A stretch of DNA of 64,000 bases from the NCBI RefSeq assembly GCF_041261205.1, contig NZ_JBGCCH010000004.1:62001-126000 (forward strand). The letters are read 5' to 3'. Position numbers and translations under genes: made by a program. Below the pieces are notes generated by a model that was not told the DNA's origin, did no database searches, and was given only the letters and a program-made list of their open reading frames with translations. Of the stretch, positions 29,265 through 39,225 are shown one piece after another (positions within the stretch are counted from its first letter, which is position 1; each line of letters begins with the position of its first letter). This DNA is from Catenulispora sp. MAP5-51. Lineage in GTDB: Bacteria > Actinomycetota > Actinomycetes > Streptomycetales > Catenulisporaceae.

Positions 29265-30465
29265 CACACTGGCCGCCGCCGACGAGGAGCGCATGCGCCG
29301 CTGGCGCCTGGTCCTGGGCGGAGACGACGACGGCACCGGCTGCAAGCTGACCGGCGTGGACCTGGAGATGGACAAGGCGCTGGCGGCCCTCTACAACAAG
29401 GGCGGCTACGAGACCGGCACCGGCACCGGCGCGGTCGGCGTCCGCAGCCGGGGCCGCGGCGGACAGCAGACGCCGCGCAGCGCCGGCCTCGGGGCGTCCT
29501 CGCCGCAGGTCGCGCGCTGGCTCGGCGACATCCGCGCCTACTTCCCGCAGACCGTCGTCCAGGTCATGCAGCGCGACGCCATCGACCGCCTGAACCTGCG
29601 CCAGCTGCTGCTGGAGCCGGAGATGATGGAGTCGGTCGAGCCGGACGTGCACCTGGTCGGCACCCTGCTGTCGCTGAACCACCTGATGCCCGCCGAGACC
29701 AAGGAGACCGCGCGCCAGGTGGTGCGCCGGCTGGTCGAGGATCTGGAGCGGCGGCTCGGCGCCAAACTGCGCGCCACGGTCAGCGGCGCGCTGGACAAGA
29801 GCACGCGCACCAGCCGGCCCCGGCACAGCGACATCGACTGGGGCCGCACCATCCAGGTGAACCTGAAGAACTACCTGCCGGAGTACAAGACGGTGGTGCC
29901 CGAGCGGCTGGTCGGCTACGCGCGCAAGGAACGCGCGGTGAAGCGCGACGTGGTGCTGGCCATCGACCAGTCGGGCTCGATGGCCGCCTCGGTGGTGTAC
30001 GCCTCGGTGTTCGGCGCGGTGCTGGCGTCCCTGAAGTCGCTGAAGACCTCGCTGGTGGTCTTCGACACCGCGGTGGTGGACCTGACGCCGCAGCTGTCGG
30101 ACCCGGTGGACGTGCTGTTCGGCACGCAGCTCGGCGGCGGGACCGACATCAACCGCGCCATCGCCTACAGCCAGTCGCTGATCAGCCGCCCGACGGAGTC
30201 CATCTTCATCCTGATCTCCGACCTCTACGAAGGCGGGGTCCGCCGCGAGATGCTGCGCCGGATCGCGGAGATGACGGCGGCCGGCACGCAGGTCATCGTG
30301 CTGCTGGCGCTGTCCGACGAGGGCGCGCCGTCCTACGACCGGGAGAACGCCTCGGCGCTGGCGGCGCTGGGGGTGCCGGCCTTCGCCTGCACGCCGGACA
30401 AGTTCGGGGACCTGATGGCCGCGGCGATCCAGCGGCAGGATCTGGGCAAGTTCATGGAGCAGTAG
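29257..30465 (+). CDS. VWA-domain protein, partner of MoxR ATPase
   Basis: 402 aa from ATG 29257, eight bases inside the previous gene. The N-terminal half is helical with a Gly/Arg-rich stretch. The C-terminal half is a von Willebrand A domain with a complete metal-ion adhesion site: Asp237-x-Ser239-x-Ser241 (DQSGSM), Thr296 (GGGTD) and Asp322 (ISDLYEGG). This is the pattern of VWA proteins that act with MoxR ATPases, such as ViaA with RavA. It likely presents clients to, or is remodelled by, the ATPase two genes upstream. No signal peptide or membrane segment. Confidence 0.92.
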   Translation: MADTLAAADEERMRRWRLVLGGDDDGTGCKLTGVDLEMDKALAALYNKGGYETGTGTGAVGVRSRGRGGQQTPRSAGLGASSPQVARWLGDIRAYFPQTVVQVMQRDAIDRLNLRQLLLEPEMMESVEPDVHLVGTLLSLNHLMPAETKETARQVVRRLVEDLERRLGAKLRATVSGALDKSTRTSRPRHSDIDWGRTIQVNLKNYLPEYKTVVPERLVGYARKERAVKRDVVLAIDQSGSMAASVVYASVFGAVLASLKSLKTSLVVFDTAVVDLTPQLSDPVDVLFGTQLGGGTDINRAIAYSQSLISRPTESIFILISDLYEGGVRREMLRRIAEMTAAGTQVIVLLALSDEGAPSYDRENASALAALGVPAFACTPDKFGDLMAAAIQRQDLGKFMEQ

Positions 30466-30588
30466 ACCAGCAGAGCTTTCCCTGGTGACGCTGACGCAGG
30501 CTGCTTATACGGTGTGCGCTATGCGGGGGAACAGAGAAGCAAAGCCCGGCCATCGCCGCCGCCAACGATCACGTCAACGGCAACGACT

Positions 30589-32244
30589 ATGGGGCGGCGG
30601 CCGGCCGTGAGCGTGAAGCGTCTGCGCGCGGGCGATCCGCGCGGCGTGGGCCCGTACCGCTTCCTGGGCCGCCTCGGCGCGGGCGGCATGGGCCTGGTGT
30701 GCCTCGCCCGCGATCCGGACGGCCGCCTGGTCGCGGTGAAGCTGATCCACACCGCGATCGCCGCCGACCCGGACTACCGCCGCCGGTTCGCCCGCGAGGT
30801 GCGCGCGGCGGCCGCGATCCGGGGCCGCTTCACGGCCGCGGTGCTCGCCGCGGACCCCGACGCCCCACAGCCCTGGTACGCGGCCGAGTTCGTCGACGGC
30901 CCGACCCTCGGCGAGGTGGTCCGCCGCTCCGGTCCGCTGCCCGCCCCGGCCCTGCGCGCCCTGGCCGCCGGACTCGCCGAAGCCCTGGCGGCGCTGGAAG
31001 CCGCCGGCCTGGTCCACCGCGACGTGAAGCCGGACAACATCCTGCTGGCGCCCGACGGCCCCAAGCTCATCGACTTCGGCCTGGCCCACCGCGCCACCGA
31101 CAGCGTCCTGACCCGCGCCGGCACGGTCCTCGGCTCGCCCGGCTACATGGCGCCGGAACAGATCGGCGGCCAGGGCGCCACGACCGCCTCGGACGTCTTC
31201 GCCCTCGGCGCGGTCCTGGCCTACGCCGCGCAGGGGCACGGCCCCTTCGGCACCGGCCCCGCCGAGGTGGTCGCCTACCGCACCAGGTTCGGCGATCCGC
31301 GGGTGGACGGCGTTCCCGAGGAGTTCCGCGGGCCGCTGCTGACCTGTCTGGCCAGGGAACCCGCCGAGCGGCCGACGCCCCGCGACCTGACAGCGCGCTG
31401 GTCGGTGCGGTCCGACGAGCTGGACACGCTGAACCAGGCCGGGCGCGGCCACCACGAGGTCCAGCCCCTGCGCGATCTGCTCTTCGGCAAGGTCGCGGGG
31501 GTCATGCCGGCCCTGGACCCCTGGCTTCCGGCGCCCGCCCCCTACCCCGGCGAGCCGCAGCCGGGCGCCGCGCGGTCCTGGCCTCCACAGTCCGCCGGCG
31601 ATCCCGACATGCCGACCCTGGCTACCGCGCCTCCGATCTCGCTACCGCCGGGCTGGACGGCTGACCCGTTCCCGCGCAGCACCCCTTGGTGGCACCAGCC
31701 GGTCGGCGCGGACCGGCTGCCCCGCAATCCGGTCCGCGACCTCGTGCTCGCCGGCCCGGTCGCGGGCACGGTCCTGGGGTTCGCCGGCATCCCCGCCACG
31801 AGTACCGTGACCACGATCCTGCTGGGCTCGACCGCGATGGCGCTCGGCTTCGTCCTCGGTGTCCGGCGCAGCTTCATCACCCTCGCGTTCTTCGCCATGC
31901 AAGCGACTTCGGTACCGCATTTCCTCGAAGTTGTGATCCCCGTCCTGTCCGCCGCCGTCATCGCCCGAGTCGGCGGCCTCAAGCGGCAACCGGTCCTGTG
32001 CCTCGCGGTCGGCGTCGCCGCATATATCGCCGCGCAGGTGGCAGCCCTGGTCTGGGTCGCCCGCGGGACCGGCGCCGACTTCGCCGCCGTCTGGCGCGCC
32101 GGCAGCGGCGGAGTGCTGATCTACCGGGACGCCGCCATCGCCGCGGGGTGCGGCGCTGCCGTCGGCTTCCTGGCGCTCATAGGATCGTCGAAGGCGGCCG
32201 TCAAGGTGGACGGTCCTTACCGCGCGACAGGAGTGAACCGATGA
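30589..32244 (+). CDS. Membrane Ser/Thr protein kinase
   Basis: 551 aa from ATG 30589; GTG at 30607 or 30613 is equally possible, as none has a strong ribosome site. All Hanks motifs are present: glycine loop GRLGAGGMG, Lys50 in VAVK, HRDVKPDN with catalytic Asp145, Asp162-Phe-Gly, and GSPGYMAPEQ. After the kinase comes a Pro-rich linker (about residues 300-370), then four or five hydrophobic segments to the C-terminus. There is no PASTA or other extracellular sensor domain; the membrane part itself would be the sensor. It overlaps pepN by ATGA. Confidence 0.93.
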   Translation: MGRRPAVSVKRLRAGDPRGVGPYRFLGRLGAGGMGLVCLARDPDGRLVAVKLIHTAIAADPDYRRRFAREVRAAAAIRGRFTAAVLAADPDAPQPWYAAEFVDGPTLGEVVRRSGPLPAPALRALAAGLAEALAALEAAGLVHRDVKPDNILLAPDGPKLIDFGLAHRATDSVLTRAGTVLGSPGYMAPEQIGGQGATTASDVFALGAVLAYAAQGHGPFGTGPAEVVAYRTRFGDPRVDGVPEEFRGPLLTCLAREPAERPTPRDLTARWSVRSDELDTLNQAGRGHHEVQPLRDLLFGKVAGVMPALDPWLPAPAPYPGEPQPGAARSWPPQSAGDPDMPTLATAPPISLPPGWTADPFPRSTPWWHQPVGADRLPRNPVRDLVLAGPVAGTVLGFAGIPATSTVTTILLGSTAMALGFVLGVRRSFITLAFFAMQATSVPHFLEVVIPVLSAAVIARVGGLKRQPVLCLAVGVAAYIAAQVAALVWVARGTGADFAAVWRAGSGGVLIYRDAAIAAGCGAAVGFLALIGSSKAAVKVDGPYRATGVNR

Positions 32245-34817
32245 CTGGCGGCAATCTGACCCGCGACGAGGCGGCGGAGCGTGCCCGGCTTTTGACGGCC
32301 GAGCACTACGCCGTCGAGCTGGATCTGACGCGCGGGGACACCACGTTCGGCTCGAAGAGCACCATCACCTTCGGGTGCTCCGAGCCCGGGGCCGCCACCT
32401 TCGTCGACCTGCTCGCCCCGGCGGTGCGCAGCGTGACGCTGAACGGCGAGGCGCTGGACCCGGCCGAGGTGTTCGACGGCGCGCGCGTGCACCTGAGCGG
32501 CCTGCGGGCCGAGAACGTCGTCGTCATCGACGCCGAGGCCGCCTACAGCCGTACCGGCGAGGGGCTGCACCGCTTCGTCGACCCGGTGGACGGCGAGGTG
32601 TACCTCTACACCCAGTTCGAGCCCGCCGACTCCCGGCGCCTGTTCGCGAACTTCGAGCAGCCCGACCTCAAGGCCCGCTTCCAGTTCACCGTCACCGCGC
32701 CGGCGCAGTGGCGGGTGTGGTCCAACGAGACCCTGGAGGAGCTGACGCAGGGCCCGGACGGCGCGAACACCTGGCGCTTCAACGCCACCGAGCCGATCTC
32801 CACCTACATCACCGCGGTCGTGGCCGGCGACTACCACGTCGTCGAGGACGAGCACACGGTGCGCCTGGCCGACGGCTCGGACCTGCTGATCCCGGTCAGC
32901 GCGATGGTCCGCAAGTCCCTGGCGCCCTACTTCGACGCCGAGGCGATCCTCGAGGTCACCAAGGCCGGCCTGGACTTCTACCACCGGATCTTCGACTACC
33001 CGTACCCCTTCGGGAAGTACGACTCCGCCTTCGTGCCCGAATACAACCTCGGCGCCATGGAGAACCCGGGCCTGGTCACCTTCAACGAGCGCATGGTCTT
33101 CCGCTCCAAGACCACCGACGCCTCCTACCAGGGCCGCGCCAACACGATCATGCACGAGATGGCGCACATGTGGTTCGGCGACCTGGTCACCATGAAGTGG
33201 TGGGACGACCTGTGGCTCAAGGAGTCCTTCGCGGACTTCATGGGCGCCTACGCCCTGACCCACGCCACCCGCTGGGAGGACGCCTGGGTCTCCTTCGCCA
33301 ACGGCCGCAAGGCCTGGGCCTACCGCCAGGACCAGCTGCCGACCACGCACCCGATCGTGGCCGACATCCGGGACCTGGAGGACGCCCGCCTCAACTTCGA
33401 CGGCATCACCTACGCCAAGGGCGCCTCGGTGCTCAAGCAGCTGGCCGCCTACGTCGGGGAGGAGGCGTTCCTGGAAGGAGCGCGCCGCTACTTCAAGCGC
33501 CACGCCTTCGGCAACACCACCCTGGACGACCTGCTGGCGGTGCTGGAGGAGACCTCGGGCCGCGATATGAAGGCCTGGTCGAAGGCCTGGCTGGAGACCG
33601 CCGGCGTCAATACCCTGACAGTCGAGGTGGAAACCGACGCCAACGGCGTGGTCACCGCCGCGGGCATCGCGCAGAGCGCGGTCCCGGAGTTCCCGACCCT
33701 GCGCCCGCACCGCGTCGCCGTGGGCTGCTACTCCCCGAACGCCGCCACCGGCGAGGTGGAGCTGGTGGAGCGGATCGAGCTGGACGTCGACGGGCCGCGC
33801 ACCGAACTGCCGCAGCTGGTCGGCAAGCCGCGGCCGGGGCTGGTGCTGCTCAACGACCAGGACCTGACCTACGCCAAGATCCGCTTCACCCCGGCCGAGC
33901 TGGACGCCTTCGAGCGCGGAAGCCTGGCCGCCCTGCCGGACTCCATGGCCCGCGCGCTGGCCTGGTCCGGCGTGTGGCACATGACCCGGGACGCGGTACT
34001 GCCCGGCCGCCGCTTCATCGCCGTGGTGCTGCGCAACATCGAGGCCGAGACCGACATCAGCGTGGTGCAGAACCTGCTGCGCCAGCTGCGGCTGGTGCGC
34101 GGGGAGTACCTGGACCCGGCGTACCGCGCGGCCGCCGACACCGTGATCTCCGCGCGCCTGTGGGAACTGCTGGCGGCCGCGCCGGCCGGCAGCGACCACC
34201 AGGTGGCCTTCGGCTACGCCGCGGTGCGGTCGGCGAGTCAGGACTCGGACTTCGCCAAGATCAGGGACCTGCTGTCCGGCGAGCTGTCCTTCGACGGACT
34301 GACCGTGGACCAGGACCTGCGCTGGGCGATCATCGAGACGCTGGCCGCCGCGGGTCTGGACGACGACGGGACGCTGGCCGACCGCGAGGCCGCCGCCGAC
34401 GACACCGCCGACGGCCGCCGGCACCGGGCCGCCGCCCGCGCGGCGCGGCCGCTGGCCCAGGCCAAGGCCGAGGCCTGGCGGCTGGTCGTGGAGACACCCG
34501 ATCAGCCGAACGACCTGATCGGCGCCGTCCTCGGCGAGTTCTACCAGGTCGGCGCGGACAAGCTGGCCGAGCCGTACGTCGAGCCGTACTTCCAGGCCCT
34601 GGCCGCGGTCTGGGCCGAGCGCAGCATCCAGAACGCCGAGCGCATCGTCAGCGGCGGCTACCCCTGGCCGCTGACCTCGGCGGCGCTGCTCGCCCGCACC
34701 GACGCCTGGCTGGCCACCGACGCCGCGAAGGCGCCGGCGCTGCGGCGGCTGGTGCTGGAGGCGCGCGACGACGGGGCGCGCGCGTTGCGGGCGCAGGAAT
34801 GCGACCGGAACGCCTAG
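32241..34817 (+). CDS. pepN: Aminopeptidase N (M1 family)
   Basis: 858 aa from ATG 32241, AGGAG seven bases upstream. Zinc aminopeptidase removing N-terminal residues from peptides in the cytoplasm. The exopeptidase motif GAMEN is at residues 271-275. The zinc site is HEMAH (His305, Glu306, His309) with Glu328 in LKESFADF. The N-terminal beta domain and the long helical C-terminal (ERAP1-like) domain are complete, and the length matches actinobacterial PepN. It is translationally coupled to the membrane kinase just before it. Confidence 0.96.
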   Translation: MTGGNLTRDEAAERARLLTAEHYAVELDLTRGDTTFGSKSTITFGCSEPGAATFVDLLAPAVRSVTLNGEALDPAEVFDGARVHLSGLRAENVVVIDAEAAYSRTGEGLHRFVDPVDGEVYLYTQFEPADSRRLFANFEQPDLKARFQFTVTAPAQWRVWSNETLEELTQGPDGANTWRFNATEPISTYITAVVAGDYHVVEDEHTVRLADGSDLLIPVSAMVRKSLAPYFDAEAILEVTKAGLDFYHRIFDYPYPFGKYDSAFVPEYNLGAMENPGLVTFNERMVFRSKTTDASYQGRANTIMHEMAHMWFGDLVTMKWWDDLWLKESFADFMGAYALTHATRWEDAWVSFANGRKAWAYRQDQLPTTHPIVADIRDLEDARLNFDGITYAKGASVLKQLAAYVGEEAFLEGARRYFKRHAFGNTTLDDLLAVLEETSGRDMKAWSKAWLETAGVNTLTVEVETDANGVVTAAGIAQSAVPEFPTLRPHRVAVGCYSPNAATGEVELVERIELDVDGPRTELPQLVGKPRPGLVLLNDQDLTYAKIRFTPAELDAFERGSLAALPDSMARALAWSGVWHMTRDAVLPGRRFIAVVLRNIEAETDISVVQNLLRQLRLVRGEYLDPAYRAAADTVISARLWELLAAAPAGSDHQVAFGYAAVRSASQDSDFAKIRDLLSGELSFDGLTVDQDLRWAIIETLAAAGLDDDGTLADREAAADDTADGRRHRAAARAARPLAQAKAEAWRLVVETPDQPNDLIGAVLGEFYQVGADKLAEPYVEPYFQALAAVWAERSIQNAERIVSGGYPWPLTSAALLARTDAWLATDAAKAPALRRLVLEARDDGARALRAQECDRNA

Positions 34818-34831
34818 CGAACCGCACGTAT

Positions 34832-34894
34832 CCGGCGCAACCGCATCGGTCCCGTCTCGCATGGCGGGACCGGTCGCGGGCCGGTTGCGCGCCG
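34832..34894 (+). terminator. Nested hairpin terminator after pepN
   Basis: Outer stem GCGCAACCG (34835-34843) / CGGTTGCGC (34882-34890), extendable with CCGG/CCGG and one bulge. Inner stem CGGTCCCG (34847-34854) / CGGGACCG (34865-34872). Starts 18 bases after the pepN stop. Confidence 0.72.
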
Positions 34895-35051
34895 GGGGCG
34901 GGTCCCTCATGTGCCCGAATTCACACCCCTGCTCTTCGCCTCCCGGTTCGTGATCTGGCTGCGCACCGGACTACCCTGCGATGAGGTGGACGGCATCCGC
35001 GCATCTGTAGCGGTAGCCGTACCGGAATCTTCCTTTGAGGGACGGACGCGC

Positions 35052-36230
35052 GTGGATCTTTTCGAGTACCAGGCGAGGGACATTTTCGCTAAGCACGGTG
35101 TGCCCGTGCTGGGCGGCGAAGTGGCCGAGACCCCGGAGCAGGCGGAAGCCGCTGCCGAGAAGCTGGGCGGCCGGGTGGTCGTCAAGGCCCAGGTGAAGGT
35201 CGGAGGCCGCGGCAAGGCCGGCGGCGTGAAGCTGGCCGAGGGTCCGGCGGATGCCAAGGAGAAGGCCGCCGCGATCCTGGGCATGGACATCAAGGGCCAC
35301 ACGGTCCACAAGGTCATGCTGGCCCAGACCGCCCAGATCGAGGCGGAGTACTACGTCTCGTTCCTGCTGGACCGGTCCAACCGCACCTTCCTGGCGATGG
35401 CCAGCGTCGAGGGCGGCATGGAGATCGAGGAGATCGCGGTCTCCAAGCCCGAGGCCCTGGCCAAGATCCCGGTGGACGCCGCCGCGTATCACGAGGGCCT
35501 GTCGCAGGAGAAGGCCGACGAGATCGTCAAGGCCGCCAACTTTCCGCACCACGTGGCCGACCAGGTCGCCGCCACGCTGGTGACGCTGTGGGACGTCTTC
35601 GTCAAGGAGGACGCCACCCTGGTCGAGGTCAACCCGCTGGTGAAGACCACCGAGGGCAAGATCGTGGCCCTGGACGGCAAGGTGTCGCTGGACGAGAACG
35701 CCGCCTTCCGCCACGAGGACCACGCCGCCCTGGAGGACGCGGCCTCGGCCGACCCGCTGGAGGCCAAGGCCAAGGCCAAGCACCTGAACTACGTCAAGCT
35801 CGACGGCGAGGTCGGCATCATCGGCAACGGCGCGGGCCTGGTCATGTCCACCCTGGACGTGGTCGCCTACGCCGGCGAGAAGCACGGCAACGTCAAGCCG
35901 GCCAACTTCCTGGACATCGGCGGCGGCGCCTCGGCCGAGGTCATGGCCAACGGCCTGGACATCATCCTGAACGACCCGGCTGTGAAGTCGGTGTTCGTCA
36001 ACGTCTTCGGCGGCATCACGGCGTGCGACGCGGTCGCCAACGGCATCGTGCAGGCCTTCGAACTGCTGGGCGCGGCCGCGGGCACCAAGCCGCTGGTCGT
36101 CCGCCTGGACGGCAACAACGCCGAGCTGGGCCGCCAGATCCTGGTGGACGCCAAGCTGCCGGGCGTGGAGCAGGTCGACACCATGGACGGCGCCGCGGAC
36201 CGCGCGGCCGAGCTGGCGAACGCGCGCTAA
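35052..36230 (+). CDS. sucC: Succinyl-CoA synthetase beta subunit
   Basis: 392 aa from GTG 35052, with GAGGGA (35037-35042) nine bases upstream. ATP-grasp subunit of the TCA enzyme converting succinyl-CoA, ADP/GDP and phosphate to succinate, ATP/GTP and CoA. It starts with the family sequence [19 protein letters not shown], contains [18 protein letters not shown] (nucleotide binding) and the ligase domain with [14 protein letters not shown] and [10 protein letters not shown]. An in-frame extension back to 34911 has no ribosome site. Pairs with sucD, 18 bases downstream. Confidence 0.97.
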   Translation: MDLFEYQARDIFAKHGVPVLGGEVAETPEQAEAAAEKLGGRVVVKAQVKVGGRGKAGGVKLAEGPADAKEKAAAILGMDIKGHTVHKVMLAQTAQIEAEYYVSFLLDRSNRTFLAMASVEGGMEIEEIAVSKPEALAKIPVDAAAYHEGLSQEKADEIVKAANFPHHVADQVAATLVTLWDVFVKEDATLVEVNPLVKTTEGKIVALDGKVSLDENAAFRHEDHAALEDAASADPLEAKAKAKHLNYVKLDGEVGIIGNGAGLVMSTLDVVAYAGEKHGNVKPANFLDIGGGASAEVMANGLDIILNDPAVKSVFVNVFGGITACDAVANGIVQAFELLGAAAGTKPLVVRLDGNNAELGRQILVDAKLPGVEQVDTMDGAADRAAELANAR

Positions 36231-36248
36231 GGGGTTTGAGAAACAGAC

Positions 36249-37136
36249 ATGGCTATCTTCCTCACTGAGAACTCCAAGGTCATCGTCCAGGGCATGACCG
36301 GCTCCGAGGGCATGAAGCACACCAAGCGCATGCTGGCCTCGGGCACCAAGATCGTCGGCGGCGTGAACCCGCGCAAGGCCGGCACCACCGTGGACGTGGA
36401 CGGCGTGGACGTGCCGGTCTTCGGCACCGTCGCCGAGGCCATGGAGAAGACCGGCGCGGACGTGTCCGTGGTCTTCGTCCCGCCGGCGTTCACCAAGGCC
36501 GCGATGATCGAGGCGATCGACGCCGAGATCCCGCTGCTGGTGGTCATCACCGAGGGCGTGCCGGTCCACGACACCGCCGAGGCCTGGGCCTACAACCTGG
36601 CCAAGGGCGCCAAGAGCCGCATCATCGGCCCGAACTGCCCCGGCCTGATCACCCCCGGCGCCTCCAACGCCGGCATCATCCCGGCCACCATCACCAAGGC
36701 CGGCAAGATCGGTCTGGTGTCCAAGTCGGGCACCCTGACCTACCAGATGATGTACGAGCTGCGCGACTTCGGCTTCTCCACCGCCGTCGGCATCGGCGGC
36801 GACCCGGTCATCGGCACCACGCACATCGACTGCCTGCAGGCCTTCCAGGACGACCCGGACACCGCGGCGATCGTCATGATCGGCGAGATCGGCGGCGACG
36901 CCGAGGAGCGCGCGGCGGCCTACATCAAGGAGCACATCACCAAGCCGGTGGTGGGCTACGTCGCGGGCTTCACCGCCCCCGAGGGCAAGACCATGGGCCA
37001 CGCCGGCGCCATCGTCTCCGGCTCCGCCGGCACCGCCGCGGCCAAGCAGGAGGCCCTGGAAGCGGTCGGCGTGAAGGTCGGCAAGACGCCGTCGGCCACC
37101 GCCCAGCTGATGCGCGAGATCATGCAGGGTCTGTAA
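36249..37136 (+). CDS. sucD: Succinyl-CoA synthetase alpha subunit
   Basis: 295 aa. Carries the CoA-binding Rossmann domain ([19 protein letters not shown] near the N-terminus) and the phosphorylated active-site histidine, His251 in [22 protein letters not shown] and [10 protein letters not shown] are the other family blocks. Standard length. Works as a heterodimer or tetramer with SucC, encoded just upstream, so the two form a sucCD operon ended by a strong hairpin. Confidence 0.97.
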   Translation: MAIFLTENSKVIVQGMTGSEGMKHTKRMLASGTKIVGGVNPRKAGTTVDVDGVDVPVFGTVAEAMEKTGADVSVVFVPPAFTKAAMIEAIDAEIPLLVVITEGVPVHDTAEAWAYNLAKGAKSRIIGPNCPGLITPGASNAGIIPATITKAGKIGLVSKSGTLTYQMMYELRDFGFSTAVGIGGDPVIGTTHIDCLQAFQDDPDTAAIVMIGEIGGDAEERAAAYIKEHITKPVVGYVAGFTAPEGKTMGHAGAIVSGSAGTAAAKQEALEAVGVKVGKTPSATAQLMREIMQGL

Positions 37137-37158
37137 GAGATCAGGGCTTTGCGGTAGG

Positions 37159-37189
37159 GCCCCGGCTGCGCTTCGTGCGCGGCCGGGGC
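37159..37189 (+). terminator. Terminator of sucCD
   Basis: Stem GCCCCGGC (37159-37166) / GCCGGGGC (37182-37189) with a second inner stem GCGC/GCGC, followed by TTTCG; 22 bases after the sucD stop. Confidence 0.8.
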
Positions 37190-37407
37190 TTTCGCGGTCC
37201 CGGTCGCGAAGTTCGCGCGCGGCAGCCTCCCGGGGCGTAAGCACCAGCGCTGATCGGGCCGCCTCGCATGACGGCGACCTTGCCCTACGGCCCACGACCA
37301 CGTCGAGCAGCGCCGCATTACGCCACCGGGGTGAAACCCCGCCGCGCCCCCGGCCAGGCGTGCCTCGCCGCCCCGGCACCGGCGGATCCGCTGACCAGAG
37401 TGGGGGC

Positions 37408-39225
37408 ATGCGCGATGAGACCGATCCCCGCAGCGCCGTCGACGCCGGGCCGGACCGCAGCTGGGTGGCCGAGCAGCTCGCCGCGGCGCGGGCACGGCAG
37501 GAGCCCGAGGGGGAGCCGGAAGCGCCGGCGCTGGCCGAGGCGTTGCGCGAGCTCGCCGCCGACTGGGGCCAGAGCCTGGCCGTCGCGTGGGACGGGCCCC
37601 ACGGCCGTGACCTGCGCCTGGCGGTGCGGGCCGGGGCGCACGCGGTCCTGGCCGCCGTCGCCACCTGGCTGGCCGCGGTCACCCTGTGCGTGACCGTCTG
37701 GCTGGTCTCCGCCCCGGACACCTCGGGGATCATCGGCCCGCTGCGGGTCGGCGGACAGCTCTGGCTGCTCGGCCACCACGCCGCGCTCGACGTGCCGGCC
37801 GGCCGGATCGCGATGGCGCCGCTGGGGTTCACCGGGCTGGTCCTGTTCGCGCTGTGGCAGACGACCGTCGCGCCGATCGCGCGGCCCGCGCAGATCGCCT
37901 ACACCGCGTTCGGCGCCGCGACCGGTTACTGCCTGATCGCCGCGCTCGTCGCCGCCGGCGCCGTGACCAGCGACGTGCGGCCCGACACCGCGCAGGCCGT
38001 GCTGGTCGGGGTGCTGTTCGGCGCGCTGGTGCCGACGGCCGCGCGGTGGCGCCGCATCGCCGGGTTCTGCGACGTGCCGGCCTGGATCGGCACCGCGGCG
38101 CGCGCGGCGGCGGCCGCCGGCGCGGTGCTTGTCGCAGGGGGAGCGGCGACGCTGGTCGGGACGCTGATCGCGCACCTCCCGGAAAGCGGCTGGCCGCGCG
38201 GGATCGCCGACGCCGGGGGCATGTTCCTGCTCAGCCTCGCCGTGCTGCCGAACGCGGTCGCGTGGTCCGCGGCGTTCGTGCTGGGCCCCGGGTTCGCGGT
38301 CGGGACCGGCACCGGGGTCGGTGTCCTGAGTGCGAAGGTCGGCGCGCTGCCGGTGTTCCCGATGCTCAATGCCCTGCCGCGCAACCGCGGCCACCTCTAT
38401 CCCTACAGCCTGGCGTTCCTCGCGCTGCCGGTGGCGGCCGGAGTGGTGCTGGCGCTGGTCGTGGTGCGCGGCGGGCACCTGGCGCTCGCCGACCGGGTGC
38501 GGGCGCTGGGCGCGGCCGCGGTGGCCGTGGCGCTGATGGCCGGCCTGGTGGCGACGCTGTCCGGCGGACCGCTGGCCGGCGGGCGCATGGCAACGATGGG
38601 CCCCTCGGGATGGCGGACGGCGGCGGCCACCCTCCTCCTCCTGGGGGTGACCGCCGCCGTCGTGGTGCTCGCGCCGCCGCTAGCCCTGGCCGTACGGGGG
38701 CTGCCCCTGGCCGTAAGGGGGCTGACCCTGGCCGTAAGGGGGCTGACCCTGGCCGTAAGGCGGCTGCCCCTGCGGCGGGTTCTGGACTCCGTAGCCGTAC
38801 TCCGGCCCCGGCGCCGGGCGGAAGTAGGGCCCGGATTCACCCCGCCAGACGAATATGATCGCCAGCAGGCCGACCAGCAGGGTGGCGACCGAGCCGATCT
38901 TGTCGACGGCCGGGATCCAGCCGCTGGCCAGGTTGCTGATGCTGCCCAGGACGCCGATGCCGAAGAAGACGCTGGAGACGATGCGGGCGTAGTTGTGGCC
39001 GCCGCGGGTGGCCAGGGCCATCCAGAGCCACAGGCCGGCCCCGATGAGCCCGCCGATGACGGCGCTGGCGACGAAGACGCCCTTGTCACTGTTGATGGTG
39101 GTCTCGGAGTACCCGAGGGACTCCAGGTGGCTCTTGACGGCGCCGATCTGGGTGAGTCCGATGATCATGTTGAGCAGGCCGATGGCCAGGCCGGCGAACA
39201 TCAGGTTGACGGCGATCCGGACTGA
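37408..39225 (+). CDS. DUF6350-like multi-pass membrane protein with antisense-overlapping tail
   Basis: 605 aa from ATG 37408. Residues about 70-430 contain eight or more hydrophobic segments and look like the actinobacterial membrane family I recall as DUF6350, sited between sucD and purN. The final 180 residues, from about LALAVRGLPLAVRG onward, are not membrane-like; they are the antisense reading of the convergent gene (38680-39363) and turn into Asp/Gln/Gly-rich low complexity. The conserved protein probably ended near 38680, so the original stop may be lost through repeat expansion or a frameshift. The C-terminal coordinate is uncertain. Confidence 0.65.
   Translation: MRDETDPRSAVDAGPDRSWVAEQLAAARARQEPEGEPEAPALAEALRELAADWGQSLAVAWDGPHGRDLRLAVRAGAHAVLAAVATWLAAVTLCVTVWLVSAPDTSGIIGPLRVGGQLWLLGHHAALDVPAGRIAMAPLGFTGLVLFALWQTTVAPIARPAQIAYTAFGAATGYCLIAALVAAGAVTSDVRPDTAQAVLVGVLFGALVPTAARWRRIAGFCDVPAWIGTAARAAAAAGAVLVAGGAATLVGTLIAHLPESGWPRGIADAGGMFLLSLAVLPNAVAWSAAFVLGPGFAVGTGTGVGVLSAKVGALPVFPMLNALPRNRGHLYPYSLAFLALPVAAGVVLALVVVRGGHLALADRVRALGAAAVAVALMAGLVATLSGGPLAGGRMATMGPSGWRTAAATLLLLGVTAAVVVLAPPLALAVRGLPLAVRGLTLAVRGLTLAVRRLPLRRVLDSVAVLRPRRRAEVGPGFTPPDEYDRQQADQQGGDRADLVDGRDPAAGQVADAAQDADAEEDAGDDAGVVVAAAGGQGHPEPQAGPDEPADDGAGDEDALVTVDGGLGVPEGLQVALDGADLGESDDHVEQADGQAGEHQVDGDPD

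Noticed and set aside
34971-37832. 953-codon open frame antisense to sucCD
   Set aside because: His/Asp/Gly/Leu-rich mirror frame with no recognisable domain; sucC and sucD are certain on the plus strand.
38688-38771. CRISPR-like array
   Set aside because: The 21-base repeats are contiguous with no spacers and encode the PPYGQGQ tail of a membrane protein.
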